Assembly (NCBI RefSeq): GCF_002220865.2
Contig: NZ_NHRJ02000014.1
Coordinates: 69,249 to 103,027, forward strand
Length of the DNA: 33,779 nucleotides
Direction: 5' to 3'
From: Paenibacillus xerothermodurans
GTDB lineage: Bacteria; Bacillota; Bacilli; Paenibacillales; NBRC-103111
Part shown: in pieces, positions 7,905 to 14,665 of the stretch
How positions within the stretch are numbered: position 1 is the stretch's first letter
How the letters are laid out: each line of letters opens with the position of its first letter
Position numbers and translations under genes: made by a program
The notes under the pieces: generated by a model
What the model saw: only the letters and a program-made list of their open reading frames with translations
Told to the model about the DNA's origin: nothing
Databases searched by the model: none

Positions 7905-7926
7905 GCCGCACAAATGGGTTAGCACA

Positions 7927-7977
7927 GAAGCCGCACCGTACCGCGACCATAGCGGAAATGCGGCTTCCGCAGTTTTT
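7927..7977 (+). terminator. Rho-independent terminator of glsA
   Basis: GAAGCCGCA (7927-7935) pairs with TGCGGCTTC (7959-7967). A competing GCGGAA/TTCCGC stem lies inside. CGCAGTTTTTAC follows. Confidence 0.65.
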
Positions 7978-8052
7978 ACATATGTGAGTGGCGCGATAAA
8001 CCAACACCTGCTATTCCCGCATGCGCTCAAACGGATCCAATCAACTTTCAAA

Positions 8053-8772
8053 TTAATCTAGTAATTCCTTAAGATAAAAATTCTTATTCTCTAAAAACCT
8101 GCGTGTAATCTGATAATGCTCAGTATCTTCGTATTTAATCAATTCAATTGGAGACACATTAAAATTATAAATTTCGGCGTTCGGGTAGCCGAGGAGAATG
8201 GGGGAATGTGTCGCAATGATAATTTGTGCACTCTTTTGTAGCTCGTGGATAATGTTCAAGAACGCCAGTTGTCTTTGAGGGGAAAGTGCTGCCTCAGGTT
8301 CATCCAAAAGATATATTCCCTTTTGTCCAAAGCGATGTGTAAAAAGAGATATAAAGGATTCCCCATGTGATTGCTCATGTAGCGATTTCCCACCATAATA
8401 ATGATAAACTCTACGATCTTCTTTCGCTAATTCATCTAAATGCGAAGCAAAATTATAGAAAGACTCTGCCCTAAGGAAAAAGCCATTGTTTATTTTAGGC
8501 ATCCAAGACAGTCTAATAAAATCACCCAATTTTGCCTCTGATGAAACTAGTTCATATAGGTTATTTCGACTTCCCCCAGCCGTATTGAAGCCGCATTGAT
8601 ACGCAATAGCTTCCAGCAATGTGGATTTACCAGAACCATTTTCCCCGACGAAAAATGTCACGTTTTTGTTTAGTGCAATATTATCAAAGTGTTTAATGGC
8701 GGGCACATTGAATGGGTATTTATCGGGGGCATTGATTTTTTCATTCAATTTAATAATCTCCCGTAAGAACAT
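8053..8772 (-). CDS. AAA family ATPase (RecF/SMC-like, single domain)
   Basis: This is a 239-aa cytoplasmic ABC/SMC-type ATPase. Walker A GENGSGKS is at residues 43-50, a signature-like HEQSHGES at 132-139, Walker B IYLLDEPEA at 153-161 and the switch histidine in IIATHSP near 189. It resembles the stand-alone COG3910-type predicted ATPases. No TOPRIM or nuclease domain is attached and no partner gene adjoins it, so it is not called an OLD or Gabija system. AAGGGGGG precedes its ATG. The gene is more AT-rich than the metabolic genes to its left and opens the accessory stretch. Confidence 0.8.
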   Translation of the reverse strand: MFLREIIKLNEKINAPDKYPFNVPAIKHFDNIALNKNVTFFVGENGSGKSTLLEAIAYQCGFNTAGGSRNNLYELVSSEAKLGDFIRLSWMPKINNGFFLRAESFYNFASHLDELAKEDRRVYHYYGGKSLHEQSHGESFISLFTHRFGQKGIYLLDEPEAALSPQRQLAFLNIIHELQKSAQIIIATHSPILLGYPNAEIYNFNVSPIELIKYEDTEHYQITRRFLENKNFYLKELLD

Positions 8773-8896
8773 GTAACCCCCCCTTGTAGTAATTTTAACT
8801 CATTTTAATTATTTGTTCCGTCTACTTGACGGGGTGCACTTCAATTTTCTGGCAGCCTCGTTGGTGTTGTTTATTCAGCTATCGTTCTGCATACGT

Positions 8897-9409
8897 TCAA
8901 TTAAACTTTCTGCGCTCGCGATCCAACTGTTCATGTAGCGTCATCAGGCTTTCGGTCACGGATTGATGAGCTGTGTCGATGACAATATGATCTCGGTCCC
9001 AAACATCGTACTGTCGGGTCTTGACCTCATCCCACGTGGGTAGATCCAAGCCGGGAATATCGGTTACACGCGTAGCGATTCGATGCCTGTGTTCACGTTC
9101 GTCCGAGCAAACCACTTCGATTTCCATAAATGGAATTTCGAGAGCCCTCGCCACGTCGCACCAGGCCTGGCGCGTTTCATGAATGGGATTTACTGTATCT
9201 GCTATCACGTCAAGGCCCAACCGCAGATTCTGCGACGCAATCTCGTAACACACGATGTAACCCGCAGGTCCGTCAACCCAGGTCCCAGCAACCCGCATAG
9301 CCTGCTCCACGACGTCGACCCGCAGGTAGGTGGCCCGCAATTCTCTGGCCAAAGCTGCTGATAACGTGGACTTCCCGGTACCTGGCAACCCGCTAAAGAT
9401 ATAGAGCAT
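8897..9409 (-). CDS. P-loop kinase-like ATP-binding protein
   Basis: This is a 170-aa P-loop protein of the AAA_33/shikimate-kinase-like group. Walker A GLPGTGKST is at residues 7-15, followed by RVDVVEQAMR and a DVIADTVNP strand where small-molecule kinases bind substrate. Proteins of this type phosphorylate small molecules; the substrate here is unknown. The ATG at 9409 is chosen because AAGGAGG lies 8 bases before it, in preference to an earlier in-frame start at 9427. A 20-codon ORF ends just upstream and could be translationally linked. Confidence 0.75.
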   Translation of the reverse strand: MLYIFSGLPGTGKSTLSAALARELRATYLRVDVVEQAMRVAGTWVDGPAGYIVCYEIASQNLRLGLDVIADTVNPIHETRQAWCDVARALEIPFMEIEVVCSDEREHRHRIATRVTDIPGLDLPTWDEVKTRQYDVWDRDHIVIDTAHQSVTESLMTLHEQLDRERRKFN

Positions 9410-9423
9410 TGAGCTCGCCTCCT

Positions 9424-9486
9424 TCACAGTTCATCGGCAATATCAATAAACTCCTGGTGCATTCCCAAATCAATCTTTACAATCAT
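9424..9486 (-). CDS. Possible 20-aa leader peptide or gene remnant
   Basis: A good AAGGAG precedes ATG 9486 at 9 bases. The peptide is MIVKIDLGMHQEFIDIADEL and its TGA lies against the ribosome site of the kinase-like gene. It could be a coupled leader peptide or the start of a gene lost by deletion. Confidence 0.3.
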   Translation of the reverse strand: MIVKIDLGMHQEFIDIADEL

Positions 9487-9537
9487 AGATAGCAACTCCT
9501 TTTTTTAGCAATCAATGGTTACTTCAATAGCCTTTCT

Positions 9538-9657
9538 CTACCCATTTGGGGTATTGACAGAATTCATCAAATTGATAAATAACCACAAGAAAAAAAGTGG
9601 AATAAGACAAGCAATTGCTATTATTAATACGCTAAACTTGCTTAACTTCTTTTTCAT
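9538..9657 (-). CDS. 39-aa single-pass membrane protein
   Basis: Its ATG at 9657 overlaps the stop of the HAD gene (ATGA), the usual sign of translational coupling. The peptide starts MKKKLSKFSVLIIAIACLI and continues PLFFLWLFINLMNSVNTPNG: three lysines, about 24 hydrophobic residues and a short polar tail. It would sit in the membrane with the basic end inside. No family is recognised. It is followed by the 20-aa ORF and the kinase-like gene on the same strand. Confidence 0.5.
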   Translation of the reverse strand: MKKKLSKFSVLIIAIACLIPLFFLWLFINLMNSVNTPNG

Positions 9658-10313
9658 ACTAGTTGCTGTGACACTATTGTTTTTAGTTCAACTAAGTCAT
9701 TTATCACTATATCAGCCTGACACAGTTCATCTTCTTGTGCAAAATCAAAATTACATCCTATTGCAACTAAACCATTATCTTTAGCCGCATTTATATCCGA
9801 AAGGCGGTCCCCGACTACTGCTCCTTTAGTAATACCGTACTTTTCAACAATAGTCTTAACTAAATCTGATTTATTCAACGATCCAATCTGTTGGATACTG
9901 AATGTTTCAGTAACCCAATTATCCAAATTATAATAATTAACAACCGCTGTTAAATACTCCGTTAAGCCATTGCTTGCGATGTAAATTGAACAATTATTCA
10001 CCTTCAAATAATTGAGAACTTCCTTCACATTAGGATATAAAGCACCCTTACCACTTCTTATATTTTCAATTAATCTTGCTAGAAAATAAAGATCAGTTCG
10101 CTTTCTTACTTCAATGGAATGATTAGGCAACAACGCTTCCCATACTTTTGGTAAAGGTACACCCATAATTTCACGGTATTTATCAATAGGTGTTTCTTTA
10201 TCCCATTCATTTAGCGACCTCAAATCATTAAAGGCATCTTCGAGTGATATGTCTAAAATCTTATTGGTTTGAAAAAGTGTACCATCCATGTCAAAGATAA
10301 GTGATTGAACCAT
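9654..10313 (-). CDS. HAD-superfamily phosphatase
   Basis: This is a 219-aa HAD hydrolase with a helical cap (subclass IA, phosphoglycolate phosphatase-like). Motif I is DMDGTL with Asp8 nucleophile and Asp10 acid/base. Motif II is IASNG, motif III the lysine in LNKSDLV, and motif IV GDRLSDI supplies the Mg2+ aspartates. It should dephosphorylate a small phosphometabolite in the cytoplasm; the substrate is not evident. AGGAGG precedes the ATG at 6 bases. It is low in GC and lies downstream of a histidine-phosphatase gene, so two phosphatases sit side by side. A 39-aa membrane protein is coupled to its stop. Confidence 0.88.
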   Translation of the reverse strand: MVQSLIFDMDGTLFQTNKILDISLEDAFNDLRSLNEWDKETPIDKYREIMGVPLPKVWEALLPNHSIEVRKRTDLYFLARLIENIRSGKGALYPNVKEVLNYLKVNNCSIYIASNGLTEYLTAVVNYYNLDNWVTETFSIQQIGSLNKSDLVKTIVEKYGITKGAVVGDRLSDINAAKDNGLVAIGCNFDFAQEDELCQADIVINDLVELKTIVSQQLV

Positions 10314-10421
10314 TTACTGCCTCCTGTTATAATCTCCGATAACATAATATGTTTTTCCTCATTTTACTTATTATGTACCAGGGTATATAGTTGCGTAGTT
10401 CAACTTTTTTTCCAACCTCAT

Positions 10422-10952
10422 CTAAATAATTTCATATTCAAATACTCCGCAAAATTCTACTTCCAACTTAAGTTCCAATAATGTTGTAATGACCATACTG
10501 TGGCAAACAACAATTACCTTTGATTTATCAAGATATCTATCCAACACATTGATTACTCGTTTTAGCACACTCTCCTTCGATTCCCATAGTTTGCTCTCAC
10601 CTGGTGGATAAACTCCGTTATGCTTCGTATAATCCTTCATTAGTTCTTGTATTTCGTTTATTCCTGGTGCCTGAAAATTATCGGGAGTCCACTCATGTAA
10701 ATCAAATTCAACTTTCAAAGGCAAACCGATGTTCCTTTTTATATATGCGGCCGTTTGTAAAGAACGGGTGTATGGTGACGAAAGAATCAAATCACAATTT
10801 TCCAAATGCTTATGATTGTATATTACTTGTTCCGCTTGGCGAACTCCGAAGCCTGTTAGTGGGACAAAATCCCTTAAAGCACCTTGTAAATTACGTTCAT
10901 CCTTGAAAGCCCAATTGGGTTCCCCGTGTCGGATTAAATAAAATACAGTCAG
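10422..10952 (-). CDS. Histidine phosphatase family protein, apparent CTG start
   Basis: This is a phosphoglycerate-mutase-like phosphatase of about 176 aa. The catalytic RHGE lies at residues 8-11 in TVFYLIRHGEPNWAF. SSPYTRSLQTA carries the second conserved Arg and VVCHSMV the late histidine. The first ATG in the frame (10805) would cut off RHGE and give an inactive protein. Upstream the frame is open only to an in-frame TAA. The start must therefore be CTG (10952), six bases after AAGGGGAG, or ATT (10958). Function is probably dephosphorylation of a small metabolite. It is AT-rich and read in the same direction as its neighbours. Confidence 0.78.
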   Translation of the reverse strand: MTVFYLIRHGEPNWAFKDERNLQGALRDFVPLTGFGVRQAEQVIYNHKHLENCDLILSSPYTRSLQTAAYIKRNIGLPLKVEFDLHEWTPDNFQAPGINEIQELMKDYTKHNGVYPPGESKLWESKESVLKRVINVLDRYLDKSKVIVVCHSMVITTLLELKLEVEFCGVFEYEII

Positions 10953-11020
10953 ATAAATCTCCCCTTAAACCATAATTGTTTTTTCTCTAGCGTCTCCCTT
11001 TAGCTGAACGAACAACACTT

Positions 11021-11221
11021 TTAATTGTGCTTGATATACCCGAAAAACGTCACATCAACATGATGGAGAATATCTGAAATAGCATTGCCCAGCCTGTACT
11101 GATTGATAGCTTCATTATTTGAAAGAATAATACAAATATCTTCATCGTGTGGCTGACTTGGATAATGCTGTAGAAGTCCCACAATCCAGATATTTCTTAA
11201 TAAATGCTTCGGGCGGACCAA
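11021..11221 (-). CDS. Hypothetical protein, possibly a gene remnant
   Basis: This is a 66-aa ORF starting at TTG with no convincing ribosome site. Its text (RNIWIVGLLQHYPSQPHDED, ICIILSNNEAINQYRLG, HHVDVTFFGYI) looks protein-like rather than random, with alternating strands and helices. No family is recognised. It may be the C-terminal part of a decayed gene, since the sequence upstream on the same strand is GC-richer and non-coding. Confidence 0.3.
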   Translation of the reverse strand: MVRPKHLLRNIWIVGLLQHYPSQPHDEDICIILSNNEAINQYRLGNAISDILHHVDVTFFGYIKHN

Positions 11222-11291
11222 GGGGCGACGACAGTCGACCTGCCGCGTGAGTATAATGCCAGGTGAAAGTCAGCCGTTCGTCGAATTGCAT

Positions 11292-11825
11292 TCATAATGT
11301 GTTGTTTGTTCTCTCTAAAATAATGTCTATTATTTCAGTTGTCTTTAAGTGATCCGTAATTATATGCTCTTGATAAATATCCTTCCTAAAAGCTTCGACA
11401 CATTTAGCTGTCTGTTGGAATGACCATCCTCCCACAGTGTCACCACGCTTGACTAATCTGTTAAAAATGGTGTCCTCTGAAGCTATTAAACAAAAATGAT
11501 ACAGCTCGTCATCTAATTCTTTAAATCCATTGTAAATGTAATTGAAGTTTTCCTCTTTATATATGGTCATGGGCACAATTAAGTGTTTTTGATACTTCTT
11601 CTTTACCTCTCCTGCCGCCTTTACGGTCAAGATTTTCCACAGTTCAATGTCCTGGAAATCATCAGTTTGTTCATGGATGTTCCTTACTTCCTCCGATATT
11701 ATCTTTCTAATCATAAGTCCAATTTCTTCAGGATCAAATATCATGCTATTTGCAACTGATGGTTGTAGCATTTGGGCTGTGGAAGTCTTACCAGAACCAA
11801 ACGCCCCATTTAACATGATAATCAT
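11292..11825 (-). CDS. TmrB-like P-loop ATP-binding protein
   Basis: This is a 177-aa protein. The N-terminal MIIMLNGAFGSGKTSTAQ holds Walker A GAFGSGKT (residues 7-14), and SMIFDPEEIGLMIRK follows. This arrangement recalls TmrB (tunicamycin resistance, B. subtilis) and related nucleoside/antibiotic kinases. KRGDTVGGWSFQ looks like a lid segment. A role in binding or phosphorylating a toxic small molecule is possible but unproven. The ATG at 11825 follows AGGAG at 7 bases, so an earlier in-frame start inside the methyltransferase gene is rejected. The two genes are 19 bases apart and probably one transcript. Confidence 0.72.
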   Translation of the reverse strand: MIIMLNGAFGSGKTSTAQMLQPSVANSMIFDPEEIGLMIRKIISEEVRNIHEQTDDFQDIELWKILTVKAAGEVKKKYQKHLIVPMTIYKEENFNYIYNGFKELDDELYHFCLIASEDTIFNRLVKRGDTVGGWSFQQTAKCVEAFRKDIYQEHIITDHLKTTEIIDIILERTNNTL

Positions 11826-11844
11826 GTGATCACTCCTGGTGTCC

Positions 11845-12579
11845 CTAGATTTTGGCCGCCGCAATTAATAGGAACATCGGGCGGCGGATTTCTTCTTGCC
11901 AGGCAGGATTTTTATCCAGCATGTCTTGGTTCGGCTGAAGTTCGGAAAGTTTCGTAATTCTAAAGCCGGAATCAATTAATGCATTAACATAGGTGGCGAC
12001 AGTACGATGGTATTTGATTACATCATTATCCAGAAATCTAGCCTGTCGTGGACCTTCACTATGGTAGTTATCGACGGGCCAATGCAGTTTCTCGCCTTCC
12101 GGGCCGTAGTACCAGTCTTGTGCAGCGAGCGCGGTGAAGATTGGATGTTCAACCGAGAGCACGAAAGTCCCCCCTAGTACAAGGCAGTGATAAACTTTAC
12201 GACAGATGGTATCGAATCGTTCTACATAATGGAACGCAAGAGAACTTATCACCACATCGAATTCTCCTTCGGCAAAGTCGATGTCTTCGATCGCCAGACG
12301 CCGATACTCTATTTGTGGATCTTCGGTCATAGCTTTAGCACGTTCTAACATATTTTTCGAGATGTCTATACCCACTACCGACCGTGCTTGACGTTGACGC
12401 GCATAGCGACAATGCCAACCAAAACCGCAGCCAAGGTCAAGTACCTTTTTATCACGCAATTCAGGGAGCAACGCACGAAAGGCGGGCGATTCCCCCGCAG
12501 CCTCCAGTCCCCCAAGCGAGCGAGGCATCCGACTATATTTATGAAAGAATCCTGGATCGTCATATTTGTTCTGTTTCAT
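11845..12579 (-). CDS. Class I SAM-dependent methyltransferase
   Basis: This is a 244-aa protein with a Rossmann methyltransferase core. Motif I VLDLGCGFGWH is near residue 46, GIDIS near residue 74, FDVVISSLAFHYV marks motif II/III and GGTFVLSVEHP the following strand. It belongs to the UbiE/Methyltransf_11 group; the substrate is unknown. GAGGGTG lies 8 bases before the ATG. It is followed within 19 bases by the TmrB-like gene, so both may act on a small molecule or toxin. A 9-bp inverted repeat lies in its leader. Confidence 0.85.
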   Translation of the reverse strand: MKQNKYDDPGFFHKYSRMPRSLGGLEAAGESPAFRALLPELRDKKVLDLGCGFGWHCRYARQRQARSVVGIDISKNMLERAKAMTEDPQIEYRRLAIEDIDFAEGEFDVVISSLAFHYVERFDTICRKVYHCLVLGGTFVLSVEHPIFTALAAQDWYYGPEGEKLHWPVDNYHSEGPRQARFLDNDVIKYHRTVATYVNALIDSGFRITKLSELQPNQDMLDKNPAWQEEIRRPMFLLIAAAKI

Positions 12580-12595
12580 GATAACCGCACCCTCT

Positions 12596-12635
12596 ATGCA
12601 GATTTTGTTATTTTCTCAAGATCCCTAATCTGCAT
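12596..12635 (-). repeat. 9-bp inverted repeat in the methyltransferase leader
   Basis: ATGCAGATT (12596-12604) and AATCTGCAT (12627-12635) are perfect inverted copies with a 22-base loop. They lie 17-56 bases before the methyltransferase ATG. It could be a repressor site or a leader hairpin. Confidence 0.4.
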
Positions 12636-12759
12636 TTTATCTTTAAACCACAAATAGTATCTAGTGTTAATACAATTTTAATTAAACAATCCGGCCCGTT
12701 AGCCATCCATGCAGCGCAAAATCAGAGCTCCACCACAGAGAATGAAAATTAGATATATC

Positions 12760-12937
12760 GTTTCTACGGCTGGAGAGGAAGGTCGATGGCTATGGTGCGA
12801 TTAGAGCCCATCCGTTAGTCTGGCTCCAACGACCACGGTGCACCATTGAATGTTGCTCCCTTGTGGGACGCACTCATGGTAGGTTAATCCTATTTGGTGT
12901 TGCAGCAGTCTCCATTCAATGACGGCGGCAGAAGGGA
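12760..12937 (+). ncRNA. IS110-family left-end region, bridge-RNA-like
   Basis: This structured, non-coding segment lies directly before a transposase fragment. ATGGTGC (12792-12798) pairs with GCACCAT (12840-12846), and CATTGAATG (12844-12852) with CATTCAATG (12913-12921). The text GGTGCGATTAGAGCCCAT and GGCTCCAACGACCACGG resembles left ends of Firmicute IS110 elements from memory. In IS110-group elements this region encodes the bridge RNA. Its activity is doubtful because the transposase is broken. Confidence 0.4.
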
Positions 12938-13231
12938 ATGCTGGACATGGATATACTTGCCATGGAGAGCACAAGCATATACTGGAAGCCTATTGTTAAT
13001 CTACTCGAAGCTGAGGACATTGAGTTTCTAGTCGTACATGCCCAGCATATGAAAGCAGTGTCTGGACGTAAAACCGATGTTAAAGATGCGGAATGGAACT
13101 GCCAACACGCACAATCGTATGTTTTAGGCGGCTTACCGATGTCAGGCACAGCCTGCAATTATACGCTAATAGACCGCCGACTCGGAACTACTATTTATTG
13201 GCTGGATTACAAGTTCTCAGCAGTTAAATAA
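12938..13231 (+). pseudogene. IS110-family transposase remnant
   Basis: The first 50 codons read LAMESTSIYWKPIVNLLEA and GRKTDVKDAEW. These are the second catalytic block (Glu in MEST) and third block (Asp in KTDVKDA) of the DEDD/RuvC-like domain of IS110 transposases. The first 60-70 residues, with the first catalytic Asp, are missing. After DAEW the text no longer resembles the family, and the serine-containing Tnp_20 domain is absent. It is therefore an internally deleted, inactive copy of a protein normally near 400 aa. Its left flank is a structured region that may be the old bridge-RNA locus. Confidence 0.75.
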
Positions 13232-13706
13232 AATAACGGCGAGCCCCGGTCACTCGGGATGCTCGCCGTTTTTTACTTTGGTTCAGAGTACTGCCTGGGG
13301 GTTGGTTAATGGATCGACTCTGGTAGATTTCTTCATCACGGATGAAGTAATCGTAGAATTCCCCGGGATCATCTTTGAAACCCGTTAGCCTTAAATTGCC
13401 ACAGACAAGATCGATCAAATAGAAGGATTGCGAAACCACACCCATCAGTGCAAATTTCAACGCATAATAAGGAATTTCGCTGTTAAGCGCCTTGTCATTG
13501 ATTTCTAATCCAATAAAATATACTCCTCCACCTGTACCATCTGGCAAAAATCTAAAATAATGAAATGAATGAAACAAAAATACAGCACCAGTTAGACAAA
13601 GCGATATCTGCAGAATTCTTTTTTTTGCCCCAATATAAAGCACTCCCCTAGTTCGATCATACATGGCTAGACGTGCCGAATGATTAAAATGTTGCGTGGC
13701 AAACAT
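13224..13706 (-). CDS. Hypothetical membrane protein with a probably foreign C-terminus
   Basis: This is an ORF of up to 160 codons; the start is uncertain because no clear ribosome site is seen before the first ATG or before MYDRTRG. Two hydrophobic stretches are visible, RILQISLCLTGAVFLFHSF and YYALKFALMGVVSQSFYLID, so it probably crosses the membrane twice. No family is recognised. The last 15 or so residues (KKRRASRVTGARRYFI) are translated from a terminator hairpin. The reading frame therefore runs through a terminator, and the original stop was probably lost by rearrangement at the IS110 remnant. Confidence 0.4.
   Translation of the reverse strand: MFATQHFNHSARLAMYDRTRGVLYIGAKKRILQISLCLTGAVFLFHSFHYFRFLPDGTGGGVYFIGLEINDKALNSEIPYYALKFALMGVVSQSFYLIDLVCGNLRLTGFKDDPGEFYDYFIRDEEIYQSRSINQPPGSTLNQSKKRRASRVTGARRYFI
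13235..13274. terminator. Strong bidirectional-type terminator hairpin
   Basis: AACGGCGAGC (13235-13244) pairs with GCTCGCCGTT (13261-13270). An inner CCCG/CGGG pairing and a TTTTTT run follow on the + strand. On the minus strand the matching run is shorter (TTATTTTATT). Confidence 0.75.
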
Positions 13707-13765
13707 TTAGAAATTTTATGGTCTGGGCATCAGGGATTCCTTGTAAACTGCCCGTTAACGGAGCA

Positions 13766-13791
13766 ACAAAAAACGGTTGCCGACGCAACCG
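13766..13791 (-). terminator. Orphan terminator-like hairpin
   Basis: On the minus strand CGGTTGC, loop GTCG and GCAACCG (13791-13774) are followed by TTTTTTG. No convincing minus-strand gene precedes it; a 73-codon ORF reads straight through it. Confidence 0.45.
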
Positions 13792-14003
13792 CCATTTGAA
13801 CCAGCAAAGGGGATCGCGCGTACGCTAAAGCCGCTTTGAGTTTTTGCAACAGGAATGATGGATAAAGGGATTCCTTTTTAAAGTCGATGACCGTGACTCC
13901 CATGATGAATAATCCATGCGGGCATGCTTTCTTTTTACATTTCATTGACAAAAAAATAAATAATAAACGTTATAGTTAAAATATAATAGTGGAGGAGGAG
14001 ACT

Positions 14004-14663
14004 ATGTCCTATTCAATCTTACTAGCTGAAGATGACCTGTCGATTGCCAAGTTGATGGAAATGACATTAAGCGCGACAGGGTACAACTGTAAAATTGCAT
14101 CCGATGGCAACTTGGCTATGCGATACAGCGAAGAGGGCAACTATGACCTAGCTCTGTTGGATATCATGCTGCCTGAAATGGATGGCTACCAGCTGCTGGA
14201 AGTATTCAAGCGAAAGGATATCCCGGTCATTTTTGTTACGGCTAAGATAAGTGTATTAGACAAAGTGCAAGGCTTACGGCTTGGAGCGGAAGATTATATA
14301 ACGAAACCTTTTGATATCTTAGAGCTGCTCGCGAGAGTCGAGGTCGCGTTGAGAAGGTCTCATCCTAGCATTTCAGACACATTGACGATCAATGATGTGA
14401 GGGTCGATTGCAGCAGCCGAACAGTTTACAATGAAGACCGGCTCATCACCCTAACTCCTAAAGAATATGAGCTGCTTGAATTTTTGTTAACCAACGCGAA
14501 TATCGCTTTTTCCCGTGAAAGCTTGCTAAACCAGGTCTGGGGTTATGATTATTACGGTAGCACCCGAACGGTGGATACCCACATTTTGAACCTGCGGACC
14601 AAGTTAGGGTTATCGAAGCATATTCATACGGTTCATAAAATCGGGTATCGATTGGAGCTTTAA
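14004..14663 (+). CDS. OmpR/PhoB-family response regulator
   Basis: This is a 219-aa two-component response regulator. Receiver domain residues 1-115 have the acidic pair ED-D near 9-11, phosphoacceptor Asp53 in LLDIMLPEMDG, Thr79 in FVTAK and Lys101 in ITKPF. The C-terminal winged helix includes LTPKEYELLEFLL, LLNQVWGYDYYGSTRTVDTH and HTVHKIGYRLEL. The ATG at 14004 follows GGAGGAGG; the in-frame GTG at 13989 lies before the ribosome site and is rejected. A TTGACA at 13945 and the AT-rich stretch before it probably hold the promoter, though no -10 at good spacing is certain. The sensor kinase starts two bases after its stop. Confidence 0.93.
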   Translation: MSYSILLAEDDLSIAKLMEMTLSATGYNCKIASDGNLAMRYSEEGNYDLALLDIMLPEMDGYQLLEVFKRKDIPVIFVTAKISVLDKVQGLRLGAEDYITKPFDILELLARVEVALRRSHPSISDTLTINDVRVDCSSRTVYNEDRLITLTPKEYELLEFLLTNANIAFSRESLLNQVWGYDYYGSTRTVDTHILNLRTKLGLSKHIHTVHKIGYRLEL

Positions 14664-14665
14664 CC

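Noticed and set aside
8053-9427. Possible two-gene defence system (ATPase plus kinase-like protein)
   Set aside because: No nuclease, TOPRIM, HNH or other effector accompanies the ATPase; the kinase-like gene has its own ribosome site and a 120-bp gap separates them.
9515-9784. Plus-strand ORF of 89 codons with hydrophobic segments
   Set aside because: It runs antisense into the HAD gene; the opposite strand holds a coupled 39-aa frame that explains the hydrophobic pattern.
13730-13951. Minus-strand ORF of 73 codons before the response regulator
   Set aside because: It reads through a terminator hairpin, has no clear ribosome site and no recognisable text.
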